This document shows, in pieces, positions 53,090 to 61,492 of a stretch of 64,000 bases of DNA. Under the pieces are notes generated by a model, which searched no databases, was not told where the DNA came from, and was given only the letters and a program-made list of their open reading frames with translations. The DNA lies in NCBI GenBank assembly GCA_944380515.1, contig CALWHT010000025.1, positions 81,551-145,550 of the forward strand, in the 5' to 3' direction. The position numbers and the translations under genes are program-made. The DNA is from an uncultured Roseburia sp. (GTDB lineage: Bacteria > Bacillota > Clostridia > Lachnospirales > Lachnospiraceae). Each line of letters begins with the position of its first letter. The stretch's first letter is position 1.

Positions 53090-55918
53090 GTGATAGTATT
53101 GAGAGCAAATCAGGAATTGAAAATGACATTCGAAAGACTGATTCAGACAATGGGAGCCAATGTTCAGTGGAACGGTCTTTTTGTAGTGATGAATAATTTT
53201 ATTATTTTGCAGGGAGAAGTGCGCTCCCTGTTTTTTCATTTTGACAGCAGGAAAGCGGCGGAAAATATTATCGACGTGAATGTAAAGGAGGAGGATATTA
53301 AGGACACGGCAGGGGAACCGCAGGTGCAGGATGTTGTGAATATGATCCTCTACGCTTTCGGAAAATGGGGTTCGATTAAAGGCCTTCGGGTAGAAAAAAA
53401 TTATGAGCAGCTCGGCAGTCTGTTTGGCGCGATTTTAAAGGGCATTTCCGTTGAGCCGGAGTACACGCCCGAATATTTCCGTTTCTATAAAAACGGAATC
53501 CGGATTACCTATGAGGAGGTCGTCGAAGCGGCTCTGGAGGCGAGGGAGGCTGTTTTGGAGGAAGAAGCGCCGGAGGAGACACCGGGACTCTGGCATAAGG
53601 TTGTGTGGCAGCAGGCTGTGGCTGCGTTTGAGCGTGTGGATATGACGGCGGAAGAGAGAAACGGCGGCAGGCTCGGCAATAATTTTTACCGCGTCGGTTA
53701 TCTTTGCCCCGGGTGCGGGGAAAAGCTTCATATGACAGTCTACCCGCAGGGAAAGGAATTTCGGATTGAGACACCCGAGGGAATCGTGCTTTTGGCGAGG
53801 GCGTATACCTGTGCCTCCTGCAACTGTTTTTATACGCCGCGGCCATATAAGATGCTTTCCGAGGGAGATATTTACCGGATGGATTTCGGGGAGGATCAAA
53901 AGGCGTACGAGGATTATCTGGAGCTGCTCGGGAAAAACGGGGAGCGTACGGCGAGCTACCGTTATAATGAATACGAGGACGGGCGGCTGCCGCAAGGCGG
54001 GGCGGCTATTCCTGCCGACGGGGAAAGCCTGGAAGAACTGTGCGAAAACCTGCCGGAATATACTGACCCCGAGTTCGAGGAGCTTATGGGCAGAATCGAG
54101 GAAGGCTTCTTTCCAGAGAAAAGCGTCGCCGCATGTGAAAAAACGATACGGGCGGAAAAAAGAAAAAGGGAGAAAAGGCGGCGAAAGGAATCACGCGGCG
54201 GGGAGGTCTCTGCGCGGGAGAGGGAAGAACGTGCCGGGCAAACTGCCGTGCAAGCCACTCGTCAAGCTGTCCATCAAACCGCCCGTGAAGCTGCCCGGCA
54301 AACCGCCCGTCAAGCTGCCCGGCAAACCGCCCGTCAAGATGACGTAGAGCCATCTGCGGGGAAGAGGGAGCAGCATGCCCGTCAAACTGTCCGTCAAACT
54401 GCCCGTCAAGATGACCGGCAAAGTGCCCGTCAAGATGACCGGCAAAGTGCCGTGCAGACAGCCCGGCATACGCAGAAAGCGGCGGGAGAAAACCGGCCGC
54501 AGCAAACAGAGGCGGCGGATCCGCCTGAGACTGAGGCCACCCGGAGGCATGCCGGGGAAGTGCGGAAAAAATATGAGGCAAGGCTTGGCGTGCTGGAGCG
54601 GATGTCGGAAAACCAGCTTGGGGAGCTGCGGCGTCAGCTTGAGGGAGAAAGGTATCTGCCCGCCGAGGACAGGCAGCGCTATATCGGACAGGTAGAGCAG
54701 GCGCGGCAGCAGCAGAAGCTTGGACGCCTGACCCGGAAGGTAGAAACCTGCCTGGATAAAAATTACGCCGCGATGAAACGGGTTCGGGATGAGGTGCGCA
54801 GGGAAAAACTGCCGGAAGCAATGAAAGAGGACCTTCTTTTGCGGCTTCAGGAGCGCATGGACGGGCAGGCTAAGCGGGAGGTAAAGCAGATGATGGAGCA
54901 TATGCCGGCCCGTATGGACCAAGCCCGTTACAATGCCTTTACAGATAAGTTAAAAGAATATGAGGGGGTGGATTTATCACCCTATGAAAGCAGCTTAAAG
55001 GAGCGGAGAAAAGAAGCGGAGCAGCAGGAAATTGCGGGAATGGTCAGGCGTGCGAGAAAAAACACCAGAGAGGATGTCACGGAGCTGATGGAGCGGCTGC
55101 GGGTGCAGAATTTTTCGCAGGAGTTTGTGCTGCCGTATCTGAATAAACTTGAGGACAGGATCAGAGAGTTGGACGAGGATGCGATTGCCAATCTGTTGGG
55201 TGATACGGCACATATGTCCTTCGAGGACGGATTAGAAGCCTATGAGACCATAGAAAACGGGGACTTTCTGCCGGATTTAAAAGCAAATGCGCTGGAGATG
55301 CTCGGAAAGCGGCTTGCGAAAATCAAAACGGACGAGTCGGAGCTTTTGGTGGGCAAGCTGCGGGAGGAATTGGAAAAGGCAGGGATTGCGGAGAACCCGA
55401 GGCATCATTTCTATCCGGCAAGAAAGGTGCTGTTGCAGCAGGCATCCCCCGAGGAGGTGGAGGTGATTGATTTTGCCGTTGCGTCCTACGCTGCGGGGAG
55501 AGGAAGCTTTGAATATCCGATTCTGGTGGTGGATACCTCCAGGAACCGTAGCGGCGGTGAGGGGATGATTCTGACGCCGGAGCACCTGTATTACAGCACG
55601 CTTTTGACCTCTTACGGAATCCCTGTCACGGATATTGAGCGGATAACGGTTTCCACAGGCCTCTTAAACCGTGGGATTTATGTCCGGCGGAGAAATGGTC
55701 AGAAGATAAAGCAGCCCTATGCGGTGGAGGCAAAAGAGCTGTCTGCCTACGCCCGGGTGCTGGATGAATTTGTCCGGTATTTGCAGGAAAAACCGGATTC
55801 CAGAAAGGTTTCCTATCTTGCGAGGGAAAAGCATGAAAATATCTGCTGTTTCCGCTGCGGCTATGTGTATCGGGGCGGGAGCGTGTGCCCGAAGTGCGGT
55901 TTTAAAAATAATGTGTAG
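53090..55918 (+). CDS. Large zinc-ribbon/coiled-coil protein of unknown function with ARQ repeats
   Basis: No known family recognised over the full 942 residues. Seen: a globular N-terminus (1-130), a CPGCG...CASC putative zinc-binding pair (about 205-245), a basic low-complexity tract of ARQTARQA-type units (about 385-460), a charged coiled-coil region (about 490-790), a C-terminal domain resembling bacterial PH/YokE-like folds (about 810-905; VEVIDFAVASYA, EGMILTPEHLYYSTLL) and a final zinc ribbon (CCFRCGYVYRGGSVCPKCGF). No signal or membrane segment. The GTG at 53090 follows GAGGTGA with 6-bp spacing; an upstream GTG at 53081 overlaps that site. Confidence 0.8.
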   Translation: MIVLRANQELKMTFERLIQTMGANVQWNGLFVVMNNFIILQGEVRSLFFHFDSRKAAENIIDVNVKEEDIKDTAGEPQVQDVVNMILYAFGKWGSIKGLRVEKNYEQLGSLFGAILKGISVEPEYTPEYFRFYKNGIRITYEEVVEAALEAREAVLEEEAPEETPGLWHKVVWQQAVAAFERVDMTAEERNGGRLGNNFYRVGYLCPGCGEKLHMTVYPQGKEFRIETPEGIVLLARAYTCASCNCFYTPRPYKMLSEGDIYRMDFGEDQKAYEDYLELLGKNGERTASYRYNEYEDGRLPQGGAAIPADGESLEELCENLPEYTDPEFEELMGRIEEGFFPEKSVAACEKTIRAEKRKREKRRRKESRGGEVSAREREERAGQTAVQATRQAVHQTAREAARQTARQAARQTARQDDVEPSAGKREQHARQTVRQTARQDDRQSARQDDRQSAVQTARHTQKAAGENRPQQTEAADPPETEATRRHAGEVRKKYEARLGVLERMSENQLGELRRQLEGERYLPAEDRQRYIGQVEQARQQQKLGRLTRKVETCLDKNYAAMKRVRDEVRREKLPEAMKEDLLLRLQERMDGQAKREVKQMMEHMPARMDQARYNAFTDKLKEYEGVDLSPYESSLKERRKEAEQQEIAGMVRRARKNTREDVTELMERLRVQNFSQEFVLPYLNKLEDRIRELDEDAIANLLGDTAHMSFEDGLEAYETIENGDFLPDLKANALEMLGKRLAKIKTDESELLVGKLREELEKAGIAENPRHHFYPARKVLLQQASPEEVEVIDFAVASYAAGRGSFEYPILVVDTSRNRSGGEGMILTPEHLYYSTLLTSYGIPVTDIERITVSTGLLNRGIYVRRRNGQKIKQPYAVEAKELSAYARVLDEFVRYLQEKPDSRKVSYLAREKHENICCFRCGYVYRGGSVCPKCGFKNNV
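54246..54447 (+). repeat. In-frame 24-bp tandem repeat tract
   Basis: Degenerate tandem units of about 24 bp (half-units of 12 bp), such as GCCCGGCAAACCGCCCGTCA, encode ARQTARQA-like repeats. A second block further on uses GATGACCGGCAAAGTGCCCG. Unit length is a multiple of three, so copy-number changes would alter length but not frame. Confidence 0.8.
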
Positions 55919-56108
55919 ATTTTGTAAAAATTGTATAAAAAAGCTTCTTTTTCCGGGGTGGATGTGATAGAATATGACTATATTCTCAGGTACACAAGTT
56001 TGAAAAATGACAGGACAGTACCATAAGAAAAACAGGCGGTTTTCATCGAAAAGATGCAGAGGTCTGTAGAAAAAAATTGCCGCAGAGCTGCGGCGGATTG
56101 GAGGGAAC

Positions 56109-57326
56109 ATGGCTAGATTTACGTTACCACGGGATTTGTATCATGGAAAGGGCGCGCTGGAAGCGTTAAAGTCCTTTGAGGGGAAGAAGGCGATGATTTG
56201 CGTAGGCGGCGGCTCCATGAAGCGTTTTGGATTTTTGGAGCGCGCGCAGAAGTATCTGGAAGAAGCAGGAATGGAAGTACGGCTGTTTGAGGGAATCGAG
56301 CCGGATCCGTCGGTTGAGACGGTTATGAAGGGCGCGGCGGCGATGGAAGAATTCCAGCCCGACTGGATTGTTGCCATCGGCGGAGGTTCTCCGATTGACG
56401 CGGCGAAAGCGATGTGGATTAAATATGAATATCCCGATATTACGTTTGAGGATATGTGCAAGGTATTCGGTATTCCGAAGCTTCGCCGGAAAGCGCATTT
56501 CTGCGCGATTTCTTCCACGTCGGGAACGGCGACGGAGGTTACCGCGTTTTCCATTATTACCGATTATCAGAAGGGCATTAAATATCCGATTGCCGATTTT
56601 GAGATTACGCCGGATGTTGCGATTGTGGATCCGGAGCTTGCGGAGACCATGCCGCAGAAGCTGGTTGCGCATACCGGAATGGACGCGATGACCCATGCGA
56701 TAGAGGCTTACGTTTCGACGGCAAACTGTGATTTTACGGATCCGCTGGCGCTGCATGCCATCAAGATGATTCAGCGCGATTTGGTTGGCTCCTACAACGG
56801 AGATATGGAAAAGAGAGATTCCATGCACAATGCGCAGTGCCTCGCCGGAATGGCATTTTCCAACGCGCTGCTTGGTATTGTACATTCCATGGCGCATAAG
56901 ACAGGTGCGGCTTTTGCGGATTACGGCGCTCATATTATCCACGGGGCGGCGAACGCCATGTATCTGCCGAAGGTGATTGCCTTTAACGCAAAGGATGAGA
57001 CGGCAAAGGCACGCTACGGTGAGATTGCGGATTTCATGGGACTCGGCGGAAATACGCTTGATGAGAAGGTTTCGCTTCTGATTACATATCTGCGGGGTAT
57101 GAATGACGATTTGAATATTCCGCACTGCATTAAGAATTACGGTGCGGACAGCTATCCGACGGAGCAGGGCTTTGTTCCGGAGGAGGTATTCCTTGAGAGA
57201 CTTCCCGAGATTGCGGCAAACGCGCTGTTGGATGCATGTACGGGATCCAATCCGCGTCAGCCAAGCCAGGAGGAGATGGAGAAATTATTAAAGTGCTGCT
57301 ATTATGATACGGAAGTAGATTTCTAA
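56109..57326 (+). CDS. Iron-containing alcohol dehydrogenase
   Basis: A 405-residue group-III (Fe-ADH) enzyme, probably reducing aldehydes to alcohols in fermentation. NAD(P)-binding GGGSPIDAAKAMW lies at about 96, STSGTATEVTAF near 140, and metal ligands in GMDAMTHAIEAY, GIVHSMAHKTGA and HGAANA. It differs from the two-domain AdhE by lacking the aldehyde dehydrogenase half. Substrate not resolved. A terminator follows. Confidence 0.94.
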   Translation: MARFTLPRDLYHGKGALEALKSFEGKKAMICVGGGSMKRFGFLERAQKYLEEAGMEVRLFEGIEPDPSVETVMKGAAAMEEFQPDWIVAIGGGSPIDAAKAMWIKYEYPDITFEDMCKVFGIPKLRRKAHFCAISSTSGTATEVTAFSIITDYQKGIKYPIADFEITPDVAIVDPELAETMPQKLVAHTGMDAMTHAIEAYVSTANCDFTDPLALHAIKMIQRDLVGSYNGDMEKRDSMHNAQCLAGMAFSNALLGIVHSMAHKTGAAFADYGAHIIHGAANAMYLPKVIAFNAKDETAKARYGEIADFMGLGGNTLDEKVSLLITYLRGMNDDLNIPHCIKNYGADSYPTEQGFVPEEVFLERLPEIAANALLDACTGSNPRQPSQEEMEKLLKCCYYDTEVDF

Positions 57327-57345
57327 AATATCATATCTTTTTTGG

Positions 57346-57376
57346 AAAACGGCGTAGCTTCGGCTATGCCGTTTTT
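57346..57376 (+). terminator. Intrinsic terminator after the alcohol dehydrogenase
   Basis: A 13-bp stem with TTCG loop (AAAACGGCGTAGC paired with GCTATGCCGTTTT, one G-U) and T6. Confidence 0.93.
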
Positions 57377-57383
57377 TAGTGCT

Positions 57384-57722
57384 TTAGAGCAAGCAGCACT
57401 TTTCATTCATAATGTCTTCTACATTCCGACCGCCATAAAAGATACGGACAATGGTAACGGTATGCTTTTCTGCGTTTGTCAGATAATATACTGTATAGTT
57501 GTCGATGGGCATTTTCCTCATACCCATACTGGACCATGGTTCCCAATCAACATGTGCGTGGCGGTTAGGAAACAGTCTTAATTCTTTAATGCCCTGACGG
57601 ATACGGTTGGTCTGGTTCGTTGCAGTTTCTGGTGCTTTCAGTTCAAAAGAGATGTAAGCATAGATAGCTGTAATGTCTTCTACTGCAACGGGAGAATAAA
57701 TAACGTTGTATTCTTCTGTCAT
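57384..57722 (-). CDS. RelE/ParE family toxin
   Basis: A 112-residue RelE/ParE-superfamily protein: IYSPVAVEDITAIYAYI at the start, LRLFPNRHAHV in the middle and YTVYYLTN...VTIVRIFYGGRNVEDIM at the end, the usual ParE-like core. It overlaps the antitoxin gene by 4 bp. Whether it cuts mRNA (RelE) or targets gyrase (ParE) cannot be decided; the FYGGRN ending leans to ParE/YoeB-like folds. Confidence 0.87.
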   Translation of the reverse strand: MTEEYNVIYSPVAVEDITAIYAYISFELKAPETATNQTNRIRQGIKELRLFPNRHAHVDWEPWSSMGMRKMPIDNYTVYYLTNAEKHTVTIVRIFYGGRNVEDIMNEKCCLL

Positions 57723-58033
57723 ATGCCAAACTCCTTGGACAGGATGGCATCCACTTCCTCTGTGGAATAGGTTTTGCCGGATTTCATGGATTCAATTCCA
57801 TGTGCAAGCTGTTCGTCCAGTTCTGCCCTGGTTATGCCGCCAATAGCTGTGGGCTTGGCACTTGGCAGCTTCAAATCAAAAGGAATTCCTTTGGTGAGGA
57901 CAATCTGGCTATAGAGCATCTGGATTGCACTGGAAGGGGAAATTCCCAGCCTGGCGAGGATATCTTCCGCATTTTCTTTTAAATTTGTATCAATACGTGC
58001 ATAGATTACAGATGTATTTGACATTTTTATCAC
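57719..58033 (-). CDS. RelB/DinJ family antitoxin
   Basis: A 104-residue antitoxin with an N-terminal ribbon-helix-helix (SVIYARIDTNLKENAEDILARLGISPSSAIQMLYSQIVLTKGIPF) and a C-terminal toxin-binding tail. Family members repress their own operon. It precedes and overlaps the toxin gene. A 3 x 18-bp repeat lies 70-125 bp upstream and could be an operator. Confidence 0.9.
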   Translation of the reverse strand: MIKMSNTSVIYARIDTNLKENAEDILARLGISPSSAIQMLYSQIVLTKGIPFDLKLPSAKPTAIGGITRAELDEQLAHGIESMKSGKTYSTEEVDAILSKEFGI

Positions 58034-58105
58034 ACTCCTTTTTCATAGTATAGCCATTTTTGATAATAAATGCAAGCATTTGCAAGCAAATATTTATTTT
58101 GCGTG

Positions 58106-58159
58106 CAAATGCTTGTCTTGCTGCAAATGCTTGTCTTGCAGCAAATGCTTGTCTTGCAT
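58106..58159. repeat. Three contiguous 18-bp direct repeats upstream of the antitoxin
   Basis: CAAATGCTTGTCTTGC plus two variable bases (TG, AG, AT) repeats three times without a gap. An inverted partial copy (GCAAGCATTTGCA) lies at about 58072-58084. Each unit contains GCAAATGC. The layout is iteron-like; it lies between the TA module and the next operon. Confidence 0.88.
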
Positions 58160-58360
58160 GCAATCAGGGCAGAAGTACAAGAGATTTTTTTATGCCCTGG
58201 TCGTTTTGGAACGGCGTGTTCGAAGTAAAAACAATTGCAAAAAAGAAAGTTCAGATGGAAGCTTATGCAGCTTAGGCAGGCAAAAGTGCAGAATGTGTCA
58301 GAGGTACTTGAAAGTAAAGAAGAAAATACTTCATAATAGGGCACAGGAAAGGAAGGAAAT

Positions 58361-58822
58361 ATGAAGGTCAATTATTATTGGGATGAGACGGTGAGAGAAA
58401 ACCGTGTTGATATTTATTGCCGGGTCAGGGACCGGGAGATGGATAATCTGATAGAATTTCTGAAAGAGGATTTTTGTTTATACGGAAAAGAGGGAGGCGC
58501 GATGCGCCAGATTTATCTGAATGAGATTTATTATGTGGAAGTAGTGGAGCGTCGTTGCTTTGCCTATTTAGAGCGGGCGGTTTATGAGCTGGATTGCAGT
58601 CTGAAGGTATTTTTGGAGCGGTATGAGGAACGGGGTTTTTGGCAGATTGGGAAATCCACGGTGGTTAATGTAAAGCGCATTGAAAAAATTGTTCCCGACA
58701 TTAATATGAGAATGCACCTGGTGATGGAAAACGGTGAAAAACTGATTTGTAACCGGGCGTTCAAAAAAGATTTTATGAAAAGACTGAAGGAGAAAAAGGA
58801 GGATTTACATGAAAATCATTGA
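58361..58822 (+). CDS. LytTR family DNA-binding regulator (second copy)
   Basis: A 153-residue stand-alone LytTR protein: MRQIYLNEIYYVEVVERRCFAYL, ERGFWQIGKSTVVNVKRIEKI and MENGEKLICNRAFKKDFMKRL cover the DNA-binding domain in residues 45-145. It differs clearly from the copy at 48.1 kb. It overlaps the next gene by 14 bp, so the operon is tightly coupled. Probable autoregulator; targets unknown. Confidence 0.87.
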   Translation: MKVNYYWDETVRENRVDIYCRVRDREMDNLIEFLKEDFCLYGKEGGAMRQIYLNEIYYVEVVERRCFAYLERAVYELDCSLKVFLERYEERGFWQIGKSTVVNVKRIEKIVPDINMRMHLVMENGEKLICNRAFKKDFMKRLKEKKEDLHENH

Positions 58823-59234
58823 TAAAAAATCATTTTTTCCGGTGGTTTGCGTTGTGTATACCTGTCTGTCTGTTGGAAAAATTGTGCTGGAAACGGCGAT
58901 GGGTGTGGAATTTGGAAATTATCAGCAAAATCTTATTTTTATGCTGTTATTGTCTGTGCTGGCGACCTTAGTGCTGTCGCAGCATTACCGTCTGAACCGC
59001 TTGCCGCTTGCGCTTGTGATATTGCTGCAGTATGCGGTATTGATCGGGGCGGTAATGCTGCTGACCTGGATGATAAGTTTTTTTGATGAGATGCATCCCG
59101 ATGGGTACCGAGATATGTTTTGGTCGTTTACGATTCCCTATGTGATAGGAGCGGTGATTTATTATGTGTCGCTGTTTTTGGAAATCAAAAAGGCAAACCG
59201 ACTGTTGCAGGACATGAAAAAGGAGGGAAAATAG
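58809..59234 (+). CDS. Four-helix membrane protein, DUF3021-like
   Basis: A 141-residue protein with four hydrophobic segments (about 10-30, 42-60, 67-90, 105-125) and a charged tail (EIKKANRLLQDMKKEGK). It follows a LytTR gene in the same way as the DUF3021 protein at 48.7 kb and has a similar layout, so I infer a comparable role; sequence similarity is weak. Confidence 0.7.
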   Translation: MKIIDKKSFFPVVCVVYTCLSVGKIVLETAMGVEFGNYQQNLIFMLLLSVLATLVLSQHYRLNRLPLALVILLQYAVLIGAVMLLTWMISFFDEMHPDGYRDMFWSFTIPYVIGAVIYYVSLFLEIKKANRLLQDMKKEGK

Positions 59235-59870
59235 ATGCAATTTCTACTTTTAGCACTGGTTGCATTCGGCGGACTCGGATTGGAGGCGTTGCTGGCATAT
59301 TGTCTGGAGCCGCTGCTTTACGGGTGTGGAATGCAGGATTGGAATACGGGACAGATGATCGTACACTGGATTTTAACATGTATAAGTTGGGGACTGGTGG
59401 CCTGCTATGCGGTTCGTGATGCCAAAAAGAGCTGCGGTTTTGATTTGTTTGCGGAAAAGCGGCCGATGCGGCATTTACAGTGGGCAGGAATCGCATTCAG
59501 CATTGCCGTTGCTGTCATTGTACATTATCTTGACTGGGGCGGATTAAAAATTGTGGAAGAATTTGAAAAAAAGGGTGCCCTGCTTTTTACGTTTCAGCAT
59601 ATTTATTACGCATTCGAGACGGTGCTGTTTCTGTTGATTATCGTGTTTGCACAGAAGGCCTTTGAAACGTGGTTCCGCCATCCGGACATTCCATACGGTG
59701 GTATTATCTGCGGGCTGACCTGGGGCTTTGCCCATACATTCACGAAGGGAAGCCTGTCGGCAGGCATGGAAGGGATTTTGTTTGGTTTTTTGATGGGAGC
59801 GGCGTATCTGTTTGCCGGCAGAGATGTGCGGAAAGCCTATGTGGTGCTGCTTGTAATGTTTATTCTATAA
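59235..59870 (+). CDS. CPBP-like membrane protein with altered active-site motif
   Basis: A 211-residue protein with about six hydrophobic segments. Its C-terminal half resembles CPBP proteases (CGLTWGFAHTFTKGSLSAG), with the conserved His, but the usual EExxxR motif is replaced by KAFETWFR, with a single Glu. It starts directly after the preceding stop codon. It may be a non-catalytic relative; this is a weak family call. Confidence 0.6.
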   Translation: MQFLLLALVAFGGLGLEALLAYCLEPLLYGCGMQDWNTGQMIVHWILTCISWGLVACYAVRDAKKSCGFDLFAEKRPMRHLQWAGIAFSIAVAVIVHYLDWGGLKIVEEFEKKGALLFTFQHIYYAFETVLFLLIIVFAQKAFETWFRHPDIPYGGIICGLTWGFAHTFTKGSLSAGMEGILFGFLMGAAYLFAGRDVRKAYVVLLVMFIL

Positions 59871-60004
59871 AAAGCAGTGTACGCGCAGCCCCTTTATGAA
59901 AATAAGAGAGGGCACTGTTCTATAGGCATTCAGAAAATCCACTCTGTATTTTGGGGCGGCAATATGGTAGAATAATTTCATCAAAAAACAAGGAGCGATT
60001 TTCT

Positions 60005-60739
60005 GTGAAGAATGAACAACTGATCCGGCGTTTCCAGATTGAGCGCAAAAAATTTGACCGCTCCGGGATTTACGCCTATACCCAGCGGACGCTGGCTTAT
60101 AACTCCAATAAAATCGAAGGCTCCACGCTGAACGAGGAGCAGACCGCTTCTCTTTTTGATACCGGGATGCTGCCGGTCAGCGACGATTATTACCGGGCCA
60201 AAGATGTGGAGGAGATGAACGGACATTTCCTGATGTTCAATAAGATGATCGACACTCTGGAGGAGCCTCTGAGCGAAGCGCTCATCAAAGCATTTCATTA
60301 CGAACTGAAAAGCGGTGTGTTTGAAGACCGGGCCAATGGGTATGCGATTGGAGATTATAAAAAACGCCCTAATATGATTGGTATGTACGAAACTGCCCTC
60401 CCCAAAGAGGTGCCGGAGAAAATGCAGACGCTTCTCACCTGGTATCATGAAATTCCGGTCAAAACCCTTGCGGTTATGGCAGAGTTTCATGCCCGGTACG
60501 AGTCCCTGCATCCCTTCCAGGACGGCAATGGCAGGACAGGCAGGCTTATTCTGTTCCGGGAATGCTTAAAAGCGGATATGATTCCGGTGGTCATTGAAGA
60601 TCAATACCGGACAAAGTATATCGAAGGATTGAAAGAATATCGGAAAAACGGAGAAACGACACTTCTTCAGGAACTATTTGCAGCAGAACAAAAGAAATAT
60701 GCCAGAAAGATTTCCTACTTTCTTGGCGAAGATGCTTAA
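60005..60739 (+). CDS. Fic family protein with N-terminal inhibitory motif
   Basis: A 244-residue Fic-domain protein. The catalytic motif HPFQDGNGRTGRLI lies at about 170-183; such enzymes usually transfer AMP to target proteins. The N-terminal segment YNSNKIEGS (about residue 35) matches the S/TxxxE(G/N) inhibitory helix, so it is a self-inhibited class II type. Start is a GTG at 60005 with AAGGAG upstream; an ATG at 59951 in frame has no ribosome site. No separate antitoxin gene is next to it, in agreement with built-in inhibition. Confidence 0.9.
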   Translation: MKNEQLIRRFQIERKKFDRSGIYAYTQRTLAYNSNKIEGSTLNEEQTASLFDTGMLPVSDDYYRAKDVEEMNGHFLMFNKMIDTLEEPLSEALIKAFHYELKSGVFEDRANGYAIGDYKKRPNMIGMYETALPKEVPEKMQTLLTWYHEIPVKTLAVMAEFHARYESLHPFQDGNGRTGRLILFRECLKADMIPVVIEDQYRTKYIEGLKEYRKNGETTLLQELFAAEQKKYARKISYFLGEDA

Positions 60740-60740
60740 A

Positions 60741-60806
60741 ATGCTATGAAAGCCTCACGGACTGCTTCCTTTTCAGTCAGCAGCTTCCGCGGGGCTTTCA
60801 TAGCAT
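60741..60806. repeat. 14-bp inverted repeat with 38-nt spacer after the Fic gene
   Basis: ATGCTATGAAAGCC and GGCTTTCATAGCAT are perfect arms. It starts 1 bp after the Fic stop and is followed by AAAAA, not T, so on the plus strand it is a poor terminator. It could be a transcript-end structure or the mark of a small element. Confidence 0.65.
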
Positions 60807-60915
60807 AGCAAAAATCACGAATCCTCTTCCGGCAGAACTACGGTACTGCCCGTTTCTTCTTTTTTCATTATAGCACGCTATCTTCCCTTTAGACAGGAAA
60901 GCCCCTGAGGCGGGC

Positions 60916-61248
60916 TTATTCCTCCGGGGTTGTAAGAGCGTGGTACAGGATGTCGATAAATTCACTGTTTGTAGGCTTTGCCGTCAGCGGATAGCCTGCA
61001 AGCTCAATTAAGAGCTGTCGGTTTCCGCGCTCCCAGCAGCTTGTGATCACCGTGCGCAGACACCGCTCAATATTGTTTCGGTTGGTGTGAAATCTGGCGG
61101 CGACATCTGCATATAAATTTTTGTAGACGGTAAGCAAATAATCTTCATTTTCGGCACAAAGCTCCAGCGCATAACAAAGATAATGAAATCCGTTGTAGGT
61201 GGAGCGGATTCCAAGTGATAAAAGCAAATGTGTAATTTTGTTCTTCAT
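60916..61248 (-). CDS. Orphan Spo0A C-terminal-domain protein
   Basis: A 110-residue protein that matches the Spo0A effector domain: LLLSLGIRSTYNGFHYLCYALEL, LYADVAARFHTNRNNIERCLRTVITSCWERG and KPTNSEFIDILYHAL. The receiver domain is absent. Spo0A uses this fold to bind 0A boxes, so this could act as an unregulated or competing DNA binder. The ATG at 61248 has AGGAGGT upstream; the longer reading is AT-rich and rejected. A palindrome overlaps its leader. Confidence 0.85.
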   Translation of the reverse strand: MKNKITHLLLSLGIRSTYNGFHYLCYALELCAENEDYLLTVYKNLYADVAARFHTNRNNIERCLRTVITSCWERGNRQLLIELAGYPLTAKPTNSEFIDILYHALTTPEE

Positions 61249-61264
61249 ACATGTACCTCCTGAG

Positions 61265-61288
61265 TATATACTATAATTGTAGTATATA
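61265..61288. promoter_or_regulatory. Palindrome before the Spo0A-C gene
   Basis: TATATACTA and TAGTATATA arms with a 6-bp spacer lie just upstream of the AGGAGG of the minus-strand gene. It contains -10-like TATACT/TATAAT elements. A TGTCGAT (61349-61355, minus strand), near the 0A-box core TGTCGAA, lies about 80 bp further upstream. Autoregulation is possible but unproven. Confidence 0.5.
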
Positions 61289-61492
61289 AAATACAAAAAC
61301 AGATAAATACAGATAAAAATTGATAAAATTCTATAAAAAAAGAAATAAATCGACATATTAATCTGGTAGGGATCAGATGCAAAAACCTGTGGGTATATAC
61401 TGGAAAACTTATTGGTTCTTCTGTATGAAGCGGAGCTATTTTACAATATTCCATGAAGATTTCGAAACAGGAAAGAAGGCATATATGTAAAC

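Noticed and set aside
54084-54922. Long minus-strand frames opposite the zinc-ribbon protein
   Set aside because: They are mirror frames created by GC-rich repeats; no ribosome site, and the plus-strand protein has clear zinc and domain motifs.
56166-57125. 319-codon minus-strand frame opposite the alcohol dehydrogenase
   Set aside because: Arg/His/Asn-rich shadow of a conserved gene with no initiation signals.
58106-58159. Short CRISPR-like array
   Set aside because: The units are contiguous 18-bp direct repeats without spacers, and no cas genes are present.
58080-58364. A 94-codon plus-strand frame rich in CLSC/CKCLSC motifs
   Set aside because: It is the translation of the 18-bp direct repeats, has no ribosome-binding site and overlaps the LytTR start. 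The Cys pattern comes from the DNA repeat.
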